Part shown: piece after piece, positions 1 to 11,650 of the stretch
How the letters are laid out: the number at the start of each line of letters is the position of its first letter
Position numbering within the stretch: the first letter of the stretch is position 1
Assembly (NCBI GenBank): GCA_015039315.1
Contig: WIDE01000019.1
Location: forward strand, 217,613 to 281,612
Length of the DNA stretch: 64,000 nucleotides
From: Clavulina sp. PMI_390
Taxonomy: Eukaryota > Basidiomycota > Agaricomycetes > Cantharellales > Hydnaceae
Reading direction: 5' to 3'
Program-made: the position numbers and the translations under genes
Notes under the pieces: model-generated
What the model was told of the DNA's origin: nothing
The model's input: only the letters and a program-made list of their open reading frames with translations
The model's database searches: none

Positions 1-1432
1 GGCGGATAATTGGTAGTTACCGTGGCCCATTACCTCGGATGTTAATTTTTCGTGGTTGCACTGTCCTCAATGACTAATATCTGATATATTGTGAAATGGA
101 TCTGCCGGACAATCCGTCAGATGGCTCAAGACCGGCTTCTGCTCTGGAAGAGGTGGGATCCTAGCTGCTCAAAACACAACCGACTGCCCCTCAACCTAAT
201 TTGGTCGCCATGAAAGCGCTACTAGGAGAGTGATATCGTCTTCGCTCATTGATAAGGTCTCGAATCGGTAATCGATCTCTGCACTGGTGATGATTAGACT
301 ATTGTAGCGGGTAATCTCCAACGGAACTCGAGTGGGGACTACAGTGCGAAGCACATGTTGGGAAACCTGGCTTCGGGCGGCTTACGATGAAAGTCAGACC
401 TAAGGATTAGGAAATACCCACTTGCAAATAGCTATCCATAGCGCATCAAGCTTATGTTCTAACAGCCTTCGAACATGCATGTAAGGGTGAAGAATTTTTC
501 CTGGCGCTTTTGGTCAGTTCTATGAGCCGAGAATTAAGATGTGACCCTCCCTAAATACAAATAAGGCCAAATAGAGTCTAAGCGGCAAAGGTTCCTTTGG
601 TGCCTCACAGTCACAGTATATTGCTCCTCATGAAGCATCCTAAATCGTAGCTTCTTGGTTTCCACGACAAGCTTCACAGTCAGACGACACAGCCTCGACA
701 AGAATTCTTCAAATGCTTCCTCCATCCTGTCACCTCGTTGTGCTCGTCATACCGCTGTGCTAGTAATGGGAATAAAGCACGCTGCGAGTTTCTTCCAGTC
801 GTCAACCCCATTTACCCCTAAGTCGAGCGTGCGTCTCACTTGGTGGTGAGCACGCTGCCACCCTAGTGTCCCAACTACCAATGTCAAACGTGGTAAACGT
901 CCACTCTCGGCATGCAGGTCCTGGCTATAGCCCTACATATACTATATCAGGTTGCCGATTGGGAAGCGAATGCTGTTTGTGGATAGACACATCTTTTGGT
1001 GCTGACTCAGTCGTTTGTGTCGCCGGGTCATTGGGTGGGCTTGATGACCGGGGTTCACCGCGGTTGGAATGTAGCAGTGAGTCGAGGCGGATATAACTCC
1101 TGAGTGAAAATCATGCTCTTCTGACCATGAACTAGATTGTCTTAAAAACAACCAGAGCCCCACATTGAATCCTCATGTTTCCACAAAAGGATTATTCGAG
1201 CATTTTTTTTGGCGCCGGGGTGGGATGTCACCTCGTATGCACTGCCAAGTGGTTTATAGGCACACATCCTCCTCAAGGCTTGGGCGGATTTGTATAAAAC
1301 CGGTCTGGCTCTGCTACTGGACACTCCCTATTCAACCCACCCCTTCATCTCACTCACACCATCGCCACAGCTTCATCCGGCACGAAGCCCTTTCGCAGCT
1401 GTCGCAGCGCGTACAGTATAACTCCTTAAGAC
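1..1432. other. Intergenic, no gene recognised
   Basis: No reading frame longer than about 100 codons and no recognisable protein motif on either strand. The last 100 bases (about 1320-1432) are C/T-rich with ACACC/CATC tracts, as in fungal promoters and leaders. They are taken as the 5' region of the gene starting at 1433. No transfer RNA, long repeat or transposon end was seen. Confidence 0.5.
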
Positions 1433-3666
1433 ATGTCAAGTTCCCTCCCCCATGCTAATGGGCGTGTACGAACTGTCGCCGAAGTTCCCGTCCGAAGTAA
1501 GCTACTCTTTTCCTGGCGGCTCTACAATGGCTTACCTTCGATATGCAGGCGGGTCCGACGTTCAGCTACACCAGAACCCTCACGGTCGTCTTGCCAGCGC
1601 GGCGTCCCCATCGTCTAGTTCCTTCTCTGCTCGTAGGAGAGCCAACACAATTTCCGGCGAGGGGTTGGGTGCAGCTCTCGCCTGGGGCAGCAGTACAGAT
1701 CCCGTACTTCTCGAGCTCAATTCGGGCAGGCTCCTGAATGTAGGGAACGTCTTGGATCATTTCACGGACTTTCAGCGGGATATGCAGTCATTTTGTGACA
1801 AGACGGCGGATCAGCTCTCCCATCACAAGGGCACGCCTCAGTTCTCACCTGATGCTGCTGCTCCAAAAAACAGCCCTGTCACGAAACCTGCCTCCGACTT
1901 CCCCAGCGTGGAGGAATTCATATACTTCGCCTTGCTCTCCATTGTGAACACACGTCTCTACAACGACATATTCCTTCCTTTCCACCCTTGTGCGAGCATC
2001 GACGAAAACCGTCGGTGGGAAGAAGAATATCGAAACATCATTGATAAGGGTAAGTATTTAAATGCCCCAGTCTCTTCCGCATATGAACTGATCGGATACC
2101 ACTCAGAACTTCAACCACAAGCGGCCGCTTGGAGGGCAAAGACCTTCAATATCATGGAGGATAACGTCAGTACTAGCATGCTAAATGATCTCCTTGATCG
2201 GATCTCGCAGTCCATCGTAGACGAATTGGCTGCTACTCTACAAGACTTACCCGGTGAACTACCGCTTTCAAAGGAGTTCAATCGAGAGCTGAAATTTCTT
2301 CTCCATCGCGCGTACAAATGGAATCGCTCGATCAAAGTCGACGTCGTCCAGTACGACTTCGAGATCTTTGTTGTTGAGCCTTCCTCTCGATGGGATTCCC
2401 TTCAAATGGAGCCGTTCGAGCGGTTGAGGACGGCGATCGGTGTAGGAGCGAGGGTGGTCTCCCCTGTTGCTCTTGGAATTATCGGGAGCGTATCTCTAGC
2501 AGGCAATCGGGTCTCTCATGTGCTGCGAAAGGCGCTCGTTTTGGTGGATGAGTGGTTCAAGGGGAACGCGAGGGGTTATACCATCGGCACGGTGCCACCA
2601 GCGTATAATCCTTCGCGCCAGCAACCAGCAATACCATGCCCTCCAAAGCCTATTCCCAGCTCACCGCCAGTGGGTACGATAACGGCACAACCGCGTGGAA
2701 CAGCTCCAATGTCGATGCTACCCCCTTCCAATAGAGAACGCCAGGCCCCTCTGGGTAAATCGAGCCAGCCCATCACTCCATCGCACCTACTTCAGCAGCC
2801 GCATCCTACTGAGCAGCCGCCTTCATTGATAGATTCAGCATCTAGTTCATCGTCCCTACTGCAAAATTTATTTTCGCTGGCCCACTCTGAGTTCTGCCCG
2901 ATTCTCTCCGTTGCAGAATTTGGCTTTTTGATAACTGGATCGACTCCAGTGGCCAGAGCTGCTGCTGTGACAGAGCTTGTGTGGTGCAAGGAGCGGAGTG
3001 GCGTTAAGCACGAGTTCCTGTTGGCGAAGGTTACCTACCCAGAGGCCAATCCTCCTTCACAGCCCAGCGAGCATACCAACGGCATCCCGTCATCTTCTTC
3101 ATCTCCTTCGCCTGATTACTCCGCGGAGCAGCACGTATCATCGGTCCCTGCCAGATCATCCACCTTGTGGGTGAGGTTGGATCGTGGGGCTCAACTCGGG
3201 TATCACGGAATCAAGAGCTCATCTGGCGTTTTCCCTGCACATGACTCGGTGCGCCTGGACATTGAAGCTTAAAGTCTACCTAACTCACGTATTTTGACAG
3301 GCGGCACTGTGCTCAAATCGAGAGAAACTGCAAAAGTCCACACGTTCAACGCGCAAAGCCAAGGTTCAGGCCACTGTCAACTTCATTGAGCCTCCATCTC
3401 TGATAGATTTGGCGAATCTTCTGAGCATCTTACAGGAGGAGTCGTCTGAGTATGATGCTTTCAAGGTATGATAATCTCCGTTCATCTCACCCAAGCTCTC
3501 ATTGATTATGGTGTAGGGGAACTGCTACTTTTTCTGCTCGGTCATTCAGGAGATGTTACGGGAGAGGCATGAGAATGTCATGCAAGGCAAACCGTTACAC
3601 ATGAACCTCAACCCAGACGCACGCCAGCGGATTCGGACCGCGCTTAATCTACGCTACGGAACGTAA
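1433..3666 (+). CDS. Uncharacterised basidiomycete protein, paralog A
   Basis: Function unknown. The start at 1433 (MSSSLPHANGRV) is preferred because the paralog at 9382 has the same N-terminus and the same first intron. Exons by splice signals and frame: 1433-1496, 1549-2049, 2107-3248, 3301-3465, 3517-3666. The first 500 residues are a conserved, mostly helical region with motifs FTDFQRD, VEEFIYF, ENRRWEEEYR, LQPQAAAWRAKT, KWNRSIKVDV, EPSSRWDSLQMEPFERLR and SPVALGIIGSVSL. A Pro/Ser-rich linker follows, then a C-terminal part with NCYFFCSVIQ and DARQRIRTAL. No signal peptide or membrane segment is visible. Intron 2 (57 bp) is a multiple of three without a stop, so it can be read through. 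The stop at 3666 overlaps a possible donor (AC|GTAAGC) at the position where the paralog seems to splice once more, so the C-terminus is uncertain. The gene is certain, the exact end less so. Confidence 0.72.
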
Positions 3667-4430
3667 GCTCTATTCCTTTATCTATTCTTTTACCATGTAA
3701 TAAGTCGCTAATAATGCCATAATCCTAGCCCCCCCACGGGTTAAATGTAGTTTAGACGGACATAGGTGCTGGCCGGTCTACGACCTCTGCTAGTAGGGAA
3801 CAACACCGGTGTTGGGATGGATAGCGAGAAATCCATAAATATCAAACCCTCTGGCCAGGGGTGATATACTAGTCAGTCGTGCACAGTCGTCAGGCTGCGA
3901 CATAGGGTCTTGCTGCCTGGGTGCATATGAGAACCTACGTTGGGTTATCCTGCCCTGTTCTGATGTACATGGATTTTGTTTTACTGGGTCAGTACTTTAT
4001 AAATAGTTATTCTTGGCTCCACCGTGGCAGCGAGCTGCTCCGTGGGGGCATTTTCAGGTGAACTGTTTAGGATGGACGATTCGGCTGGGTGCATGTCTGA
4101 TGAACTGTCCGATGAGCCGTGTATTGGGTCGTCTGATCTTGCGACTGGGTGCTTGGCAGTCAAACGCCCAGTGCTATCTCTCTCTGTTCTCCAACAGGAT
4201 AGAGCTCCTCCTGAGGCGGCCAGGCCACATCTATGTCATTCGTCTCTCCAGGCACGTGCACGAGGCGTTTCAGCAAGGCTCATTGAGTAGCGACAGTTAC
4301 CGGTGGGCCCACCTCGATACCGCGAGTCACTTGATCACTGCTCTTGAATTTCTGGCTGTCACGAGTAGGTTGGAGAACATGCGGACTCGAAGAAATTTGG
4401 TCAAGGATGCACAAAGGCCACTGTGTGAAG

Positions 4431-4507
4431 GAGGCGTTCATAGGCGGATAGTGTATCGCTGAGTTACTCCACAGGTTTAGATACAATTCAGCAGACGTTG
4501 TGGGCCA
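4431..4507 (+). repeat. Downstream block shared with 12219-12310
   Basis: This stretch reads GAGGCGTTCATAGGCGGATA, then GTTACTCCACAGGTTTAGAT, and ends in GCAGACGTTGTGGGCCAG. The same string, with substitutions and about a 15-base length difference, is found at 12219-12310, in the same orientation and about 800 bases beyond each paralog of the A/B gene pair. It shows that the duplication which made the two genes included DNA well past their ends. Confidence 0.7.
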
Positions 4508-5955
4508 GGAACTCATCTCCCCTAGTGGAGGTTCGGTATTATGCTACGAATGTGCTAATAATCTTGCTATAGCTTCCCTACTTGCGAAACAAAAATTATC
4601 TGCTTTTTACAGCCTGTAGTGTTAGGTTTCATAGCAATGTGGACTACTTATTAGTATCCCATTATGGTAATCCCTGGGTAAGTCATGCTCATTACAGTAA
4701 AGAGCGGTGACATTAGTATTGCGAGGTAAGATTGCAACCATGTGCGGGTTGAGGTTGAAATGTAAATCCGATCGCCCGAAGGAATTTTGTTCAACCTAAT
4801 TTCCCGCTCCACAATAAACTCTCCAGCCAATCAGGTCCTCAGAAATTGTCACGTGAGGTATCGCCGAAAAATACTCTTGTTAACTTGGGAGGGCCGGCGA
4901 GCGGCGGGTACCCTGATGTTATAACTTCAGGCATTAATGAGATATATGGCCTTTCTTGCGATTGCATATATGATAATCATGAATCCATTTATTGTATGGC
5001 TTAACCCCACCTCACATCAAGCGCCTTTTTAGCAGCCCGACCATTTTAGTCCTCGATAACTAGCGCAGACACCATAGTCGATACTAGTGCAGGCACGAGT
5101 ACCATCAATCAGCTGTGACCGAGTGGTCAATATTTGATTGCGGAGCATGCAGTCATGCCTGTAGACCTGCGCAACATGCGATGACAATCTGGCACGCATT
5201 TTGCTGTCCGTACGCCGGAGGAGACGATGACCCCACGGAGCCTTTGGGGCTACTAGTAGGGTGCATGGTCCATGACAAGAATAAGATAACCTACAACGGA
5301 AGAAAAAGATAAAAGAAAGAATAGAACTGTACATCATCACAGCTTCATCAAGGCTTTTGGCGAGACCAAAACTTGCTGTCGCTATCTCCACGTCTTTTTC
5401 GCGGGATCGCCACTCTTCTGCATCTCTTGTAATTCAGTTGCTGTTGTGGTTCAGTTCAACAACAGTCTCCTAGCCGCGCCTGGCAAGCGAAGCAGGGAAA
5501 CTATCCTTGCCGACAGCAACAATGCTGCTGACGATAGTGATACTCTGCGTGAGTGAATCGTCGAGGTCGCCCATGGCGGCATTTCATTGGATTGCGCTGA
5601 AAAGCGTCTGGATGTTGTATACAAGTGGTTCCGATTGGGTGTCCAAATACAGCTAATGGAGATAGAGTTAGTGACTGAGTAAAACTAAGCCCGGGCTGTG
5701 AACCGCACCTTCAATTCTGACGACGAGTTATCAGCACCAGCAATGACAGTCGCATTCCCTCGAGGGTTCGTCACAGATGTACCTGACATACTTCGCTGGA
5801 AGTCCTTGCCCACGCCACCGTGCGCCTGATTCCTGCTCGAGCTCGGCGCACGAGGATCGGGGACATAATTCGAGTCTCCTCAATGGGTTGCAGGCCAGTA
5901 TCATACCCGTGGCCGTGCTCCGCTAGCAACCTTGCGTTTTCGCGTACATCAAGCT

Positions 5956-6844
5956 CTAGTTCTGTTGCCGTGGGACGGCAGGGCAGCAGGAGCCTGGTAA
6001 GGTCGATAACTGTAGCGGAACGTGACCCGAAGCTGCGTCTAGTGGGCTGACTGGCGATAGATCATAGGTTCCAGCATAGCTCCGTATTGCTAAGACAAGG
6101 TTTTGGAACATTGCCTCACATTGTTGGCGCAACGACGTGACGTGCTTCTTGCTGACATTGTAGGGGGTTGGGGTTATGTTCGAATGCTTTGGCATCGAAA
6201 TAGCCCCGATGGAGTTGACGATAGGTATAATGGTAGAGAGTATATTCAAAGGATTGTTAGATTGGGCGACATTGAGGAGGGTGTCGGAAGAGCTTTGGAG
6301 AGCGGTGACGCGGATGTCTGTGATGATACCAGTCTCCGCAACAGGCATTTTCCATATGCCATTTTCTGCAATGAGGCTCCACTATCAATCCGTGAGGTTG
6401 CTCAAGCTGAATTGAGAATCGATAGGATGAGACCAGTGAAAATTGAGTCGAGGAAGCTCAGATTACTCACCTTTATGGTTCCGCAACTCAGTGCTTGCCT
6501 ACCTATATGTCCGCTTATGCTCCTTTGACTGAGTCCTCAGCGGGTGAACAAGCTGGCGATCTTACCCCCCGTGTACTAGTAGCTCGTCAATCCGTTAAGG
6601 CAGATCTTGAGACGACTCGATGAGAGCATGTAATTCCTGCCGCAGATCTCCCTCAATCATAGGCTCCAGAGGATGAAGACAGTGAGCATATGTGTATCAT
6701 CACCTGATAATTGGCAATTGCCTTTGAGCATTGGACCATTTCAGCATTTATCATCCAAAGTTCACGTTGTATTGACACAATCGAGCGATGCTCGGACGCG
6801 CTCTTTACCGGTCTGAAGTATGCTCTCAACAATGTGGATGACAC
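5956..6844 (-). pseudogene. Possible decayed gene remnant (helical N-terminal domain type)
   Basis: Two minus-strand open segments look protein-like but do not join into a complete gene. The one at 6653-6844 contains EHRSIVSIQRELWMINAEM and ends at a possible intron donor (CAG|GTGATG), beyond which GDLRQELHALIESS is open. The one at 5956-6348 contains LRQQCEAMFQNLVLAI after NVSKKH. That pattern resembles by eye the helical N-terminal domains found in fungal NLR-like and kinase proteins. No ATP-binding or kinase motif follows. This is an inference from composition only; chance open frames remain a real possibility. Confidence 0.2.
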
Positions 6845-7645
6845 ATCTCTCAGCTCGCCGACTTATCATTCTTTATGCCAAACTCACGACATTGGGATTA
6901 ATGGCGCCAGGCGTTGTTCATGAGGTTCGGGGGTTGGTGGACTGGATGAAAGTTAAGCCAACGGACTATGTGGGGCGTGCAGCAATCAGCATTGCTGATG
7001 TCAGAAGAAACAGAATGGCTGTCGGGGTCGGGGAGGTGTACGGGGTGTGATGCGGATAGCATGCATCGTGCATAAGAACAGGCATCCGACTGGCTCCCAG
7101 CAAGGGGATCCTAGGTCCATTAGAGATTTTGCGCGCAGAGAAAAAGTATTGGACACAATTACGCAAATAGATAGCAGAGATCGGCAGGGCATTGGGCGAC
7201 TACTCAAAGATCATAGTGCGGCCTGGGAGGGAGAGACCTCGAGTTGTCGCAGCCGAAGGTCACGTGGGGTCAAGAGGGAGAGGACGGGCGCACAAGCACG
7301 CGAACTCAATGGAACGCAGACTCAATTAAAATTTTCAGGTCATGTGATTTACAACGGGAGAAGCGGTATGACCCTGATATTCACATCAGGGTAACCCCAA
7401 AAGCCGTCCTCTACTCGTTTCCTCTTCATCGCGCAGTCTTGCCGCAGAGCTTTAAAGTATTCAATGCATATCACTAACCTATTCTAATTACCTACATCGC
7501 AAGCAGTACCTGAAGCCCAGTGCCCACATTTACCAAGTGACACATCAAGCGTAAGGGATACTAGTATACAATCCTTTGCTTGGCGTTATTTACATCCAGC
7601 CGTTTACTATACGAGGTTGCGCTAGTCGCTTACCTCTCTTCTCTA

Positions 7646-7800
7646 GGCTCCGTTCGGCAAACAAAATTAGAGGAAATTAGTCAAAATTAGCGACGAAATT
7701 AGGGAGAAATTAGGCAGAAAATCAGTTGCTAATTTTGGTGGAGGCCAGCAAGATTAGGCAAAATTAGGAGCAAACCTAACCTCGAAATTAGGTCATACCC
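7646..7800 (+). repeat. Left terminal inverted repeat of MITE
   Basis: This arm is about 155 bp long. It pairs with 8247-8411 from GGCTCCGTTCGG to GGTCATACCC. Compared with the right arm it lacks about 20 bp near 7730 and carries a few substitutions. It contains ATTAG five times within its first 75 bases. Confidence 0.8.
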
Positions 7801-8246
7801 ATCGTGACATTGGGAGTTGCATTTCTTAACCGAGGCCATTGCGCTGTTGTAGCGTCCTAGGGATACAAGATCGTACGTAGGAAGCCTTCAATTTTATTAA
7901 TTTGGGTGATATCAAGGATGCAAGTCAGCTACATGATTCCACTATATGATGTCTTCTACCCGCGATCAAGTCCGAGTCTGACGCAACAACGTGCCTACAT
8001 CGACCGGTGGCAAGTGGCTGTTATCATAAAGGGATAGGTTTTGGGGTGACCCATGGAAGCTGCACGGGAGGGATGTCGGTGATGGCATAACAAGTTGGAG
8101 TAGTTCACGAGTAGTCGATAGTCGTGAAGGTGCCTGGGGCTGTTCAGCGATGTGGGACGGTGTAAAGTCAACGTCGGAGCAGGTGACGTGGCAAAAAAAA
8201 AAAAAGAAGGATTTGATTTAGTATTCTATGGACCCTGTGTACCAGG

Positions 8247-8411
8247 GTGTGACCTAATTCCGAGGTCAGGTTTGCTCCTAATTTTGCTGGCCTCCACCAA
8301 AATTAGTGCAAACTTAGCAAGAAATTAGCGACTAATTTTCTGCCTAATTTCTCCCTAATTTCGTCGCTAATTTTGACTAATTTCCTCTAATTTTGTTTGC
8401 CGAACGGAGCC
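8247..8411 (-). repeat. Right terminal inverted repeat of MITE
   Basis: This arm is about 165 bp long, the reverse complement of 7646-7800. It retains the roughly 20-bp segment missing from the left arm, so it is probably the less decayed end. It ends GCCGAACGGAGCC at 8411 and is followed by TTA. Confidence 0.8.
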
Positions 8412-9381
8412 TTAGCTTTTACTATCATCTTGTCGAACCCCGTAGTGTCTCAATAGAGCCCAGCCTTAGTTTGTCTTGAATGGTTCAAGAGCTAACCGCA
8501 TCCGAGGACCCCTGGTCCTTACATCAAGTCACCGGAGTGATATGGCGCATGCTACCTCAAGTTGAGGAAGCATGCATTGAAGCCGGTGACGGTCTCCATT
8601 TCACCAAGCCCATGGTAACATTGGTAGCGGTGGACTTACGGAAGGTATAACAGCAAACCACCTTGGGCTCTCGCCAGCCTCCGCATGGTTCCAATGAGCT
8701 GATTGGTATGCTCAGCCCGCATCATTCGATATTACTCGGTACAGGAGATAAGGACGAGGCTCTACAGGCGTACAATGAGGCCGTCACGCTTTGGCGGCAA
8801 GTCTTTATGGTCAAACAATGTCGCTAATCATCGGAACCGCGCGCCTTCGTGCACGCTTTTGCAGCACTTCTGTTGCATCCTCTGCAGCCATAATGGTGGA
8901 TCCAGAGGAGGTGCCAAGCCAAAAGAGGTGCAAGGAAGGGATATCTGATATTCACATGTTGGCCTGCATGGTGCGTTATCTCTCTCTCAAGCAATCCGAA
9001 TCGTCCCCGTGCGCAGTATCATGACACAACTAATCCACATGTTCTCGTCTGCAGTATCGTTCAATCTAACAACGTTGTCTCCTTGAGGCCCTTCAGTGGT
9101 TTTCCGCTTTTCTATATGATTCACCAGGATGAACACTTTGGCAGTGTGCTGTCAACACGCCTTAGACATGTGGACGTTTAGGGAGTATGCTTGATGTGTT
9201 TATAATACTCTAGGGATGCAATAAGACCACCTCGCGCGCTTCGGTGTACCCCACGAACCGCCATCCCACATTTCCGCGTGGCATCACACCATCACTGTCG
9301 GAGCTACGTCCTCCCTAACTGAAACGATATCCCTTCGTCTCTTCACAGATATATTTCTCCTCGCTCCAATACCGCGCAACC
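8412..9381. other. Intergenic upstream of paralog B
   Basis: No gene recognised. It holds the dyad at 8547-8575 and a pyrimidine-rich leader (about 9305-9381) just before the start codon of the next gene. Confidence 0.5.
8547..8575. promoter_or_regulatory. 29-bp dyad symmetry
   Basis: Half-sites GCATGCTACCTCAA and TTGAGGAAGCATGC form a near-perfect palindrome around a central G. Only one symmetric pair besides the centre is mismatched. It lies about 800 bp upstream of the gene at 9382. It could be a protein-binding dyad or a small hairpin; no function can be assigned from sequence. Confidence 0.4.
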
Positions 9382-11650
9382 ATGTTGACCTCATACATGT
9401 CAAATCCCCCAGTTCGCGCCAACGGCCGTGTACAAACCGTCACTGAAGCCCCCATCCGACGTGGGCCATCCCTTTCCTCAGAATGCTCTGGTAGCTGACC
9501 TTCGACATGCAGGAGGATCCAATGTTCCACTGCGTCAGAACCCTCGAGCTCGCCTTGCCAGTGCGGTGTCTCCAGCGTCTAGTTCCTTTTCTGCTCGTAA
9601 AAGGGCCATAACAATCTCTGGCGATGGTCTTAGCGCACCTCTGTCCCGTGGCAGTAGTACAGATCCTGTACTTCTCGAGCTCAAGTCAGGGTTGCTGTTG
9701 AATGTGGGGAATGTGTTAGATCATTTTACGGACTTTCAGCGAGATGTGCAGTCGTTTTGCGACAAGACCGCGGATCATCTCTCCCGTTACAAGGGGACGC
9801 CTCGGTTTTCAGCTGAAGCTGCTGCTCCAAGAAACAGCCCTGTCACGAAGCCTGCGTCTGATTTTCCTAGCGTCGAGGAATTCATATACTTCATCTTGCT
9901 GTCCATTATGAATACGCGTCTCTACAGCGACATATTCCTTCCTTTCCATCCTTGCGCAGGCGTGGACGAAAATCGTCGCTGGGAAGAAGAATATCGAAAT
10001 GTGATTGATCGGGGCAAGTTTTCTCACGTCACCAATCTCTTCACCCCACGTGTCATTCATCAGACATCATACAGATCTCCAACCGCAAGCAGCCGCTTGG
10101 AGGGCTAAGACCTACAGCACCATCGAGGACGGTGTCGAGCCTAGCGCAATCAATGCTCTGCTTGATCGAATCTCGCAGTCCATAATCAACAATCTGGGTG
10201 ATGCCCTCCAAGACTTGCCTGGCGAACTGCCACTTTCAAAGGCATTCAGCCGAGAGCTGAAATCTCTTCTTGGTCGCGCGTACAGGTGGAATCGCTCGAT
10301 TAAGGTCGATGTTCTCAAGTATGACTTCGAGATATTCGTTGTTGAGCCTTCGTCTCGATGGGATTCGCTCCAAATGGAGCCGTTCGAACGCTTAAGGACG
10401 GCGATTGGTGCAGAATCAAAGGTAGTCTCACCTGTTGCTCTTGGGATCATCGCGAGCGTGTCCCTGGATGGTGCCCGGGTCTCTCATGTGGTACGAAAGG
10501 CGCTGGTGCTGGTATATGAGTGGTTCGGAGGGAATTCTAGGGGTCGTACAATAAGCACCGTTCCTCCAGCATATAATCCTTCACGCCAACAGCCCGCTAT
10601 GTCATCCCCTCCATCTCACAGCTCAGCCTGCCCACCCTTCTCGCTTCAAACGACCGGCACACAGCCACTTCCAATATTTCCAATGTTAACGAGTCTACCC
10701 CAGCTCACTCCACAGCCGCTCAATCAAGACTTCTTCTCCAATATTCACATGCTTGGGACATGTCCATCCTATTCTATTGGAGATCTGTGCTTGGCGGTAG
10801 CACAAATGTCTTCAGAGAACAGATCCGCCCCCATCACAGAGTTACGCTGGTTTAACGAGCTATCATGGCCATACCACGAGTTCTTGTTGGTAAAAATTGA
10901 CTTACCGAGGTCTGGCGGACTGGGATATTCAGGCTTAATCTCCAATGAGCCTATCCCTATATGGGTTCGGTTGGAACGTCGAGCCTCCCCATGGGGCAGC
11001 AGCGTAAACAGCTCGTCTAGCTCGTTCTCTGCAGTTGACACAGTGCGTTTAGGTATTGACATGTCTGGTTCGGCCCGAGGTAACTGACATGTCTTTTAGG
11101 CAGTTTTATGCTGCAGTCGAGAAAGACTAGAAAATCTCTCGGGCCCAGGCACTTGTACAATTGCATCCACCATGAAGTTTGACTCCCCTCCCTCATTGGC
11201 AGACCTGGAGAGTCTTCTCGGGGCTTTCCAAGAGATCTGGCCTAATTACAATCTTCTCACGGTAACCTTACCCTCAAAGTTTTTGTTGAAATCCGCTCAC
11301 ACTTTACATAGGAGAATTGTTACTTCTTTTGCTCGCTGGTTCAACAAGTCCTACGGGAGACGTACGGCGGCAAGATTATCAGGGGTAAATCATCACGAGA
11401 TGTTCACCCCAACGCACGCCAGCGGATCCAGACTGCACTAGAACGGCTGCACAGAACGTGAGGAGAAACTCATCATGTGGACGTGATCCATAACTGATCG
11501 AATTTTCCACCCTTCTATAGCACGCTTACTTTACCGGAGTTGGACAGGGTGGGCGCAGACTTGATTGGATCTCGGGCGCTTGGGAATCATTCGGGCCAGC
11601 AACGGGGATGTTTAACATCCGTGAGATACCTTGCAGACGTCTGTTGGTAG
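9382..11650 (+). CDS. Uncharacterised basidiomycete protein, paralog B
   Basis: This is the duplicate of the gene at 1433-3666; function unknown. Two in-frame starts exist, 9382 and 9397, the latter aligning with paralog A. Exons: 9382-9460, 9513-10013, 10075 to about 11043, about 11101-11273, about 11313-11457 and a last short exon ending at 11650. Exon 2 has exactly the same length (501 nt) as in A. It shares motifs FTDFQRDVQSFC, VEEFIYF, ENRRWEEEYR, WRAKTYS, EPFERLRTAIG and, at the C-terminus, ENCYFFCSLVQ and NARQRIQTAL. Intron 2 starts with GC (GG|GCAAGT) where A has GG|GTAAGT. Intron 1 has a weak GTGGGC donor. If the last intron (AC|GTGAGG to TATAG) is not spliced, translation stops at 11461. 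If it is, about 45 residues follow, including LDRVGADLIGSRALGNHSG. The middle Pro-rich linker is shorter than in A. Confidence 0.72.

Larger units (their letters stand above)
3667..7645. other. Gene-poor accessory DNA
   Basis: About 4 kb without a convincing intact gene. It contains the retained downstream part of the A/B duplication (4431-4507) and a possible decayed minus-strand gene (5956-6844), both listed separately. Otherwise only short open frames without motif, codon bias or splice structure are present. Confidence 0.5.
7646..8411. mobile_element. Non-autonomous Harbinger/Tourist-like MITE
   Basis: A 766-bp element bounded by long terminal inverted repeats that begin GGCTCCGTTCGGCAAAC and end with its exact reverse complement. 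The first 77 bp of the two ends match perfectly. The flanks are CTA on the left and TTA on the right, compatible with a 3-bp TTA-type target duplication carrying one mutation. Together with the GGCTCCGTTCGG end this fits the PIF/Harbinger (Tourist) class. The interior (about 7801-8246) has no open frame for a transposase. The arms carry many copies of an ATTAG motif at 9-12 bp spacing, as expected for subterminal transposase-binding repeats. Confidence 0.8.
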
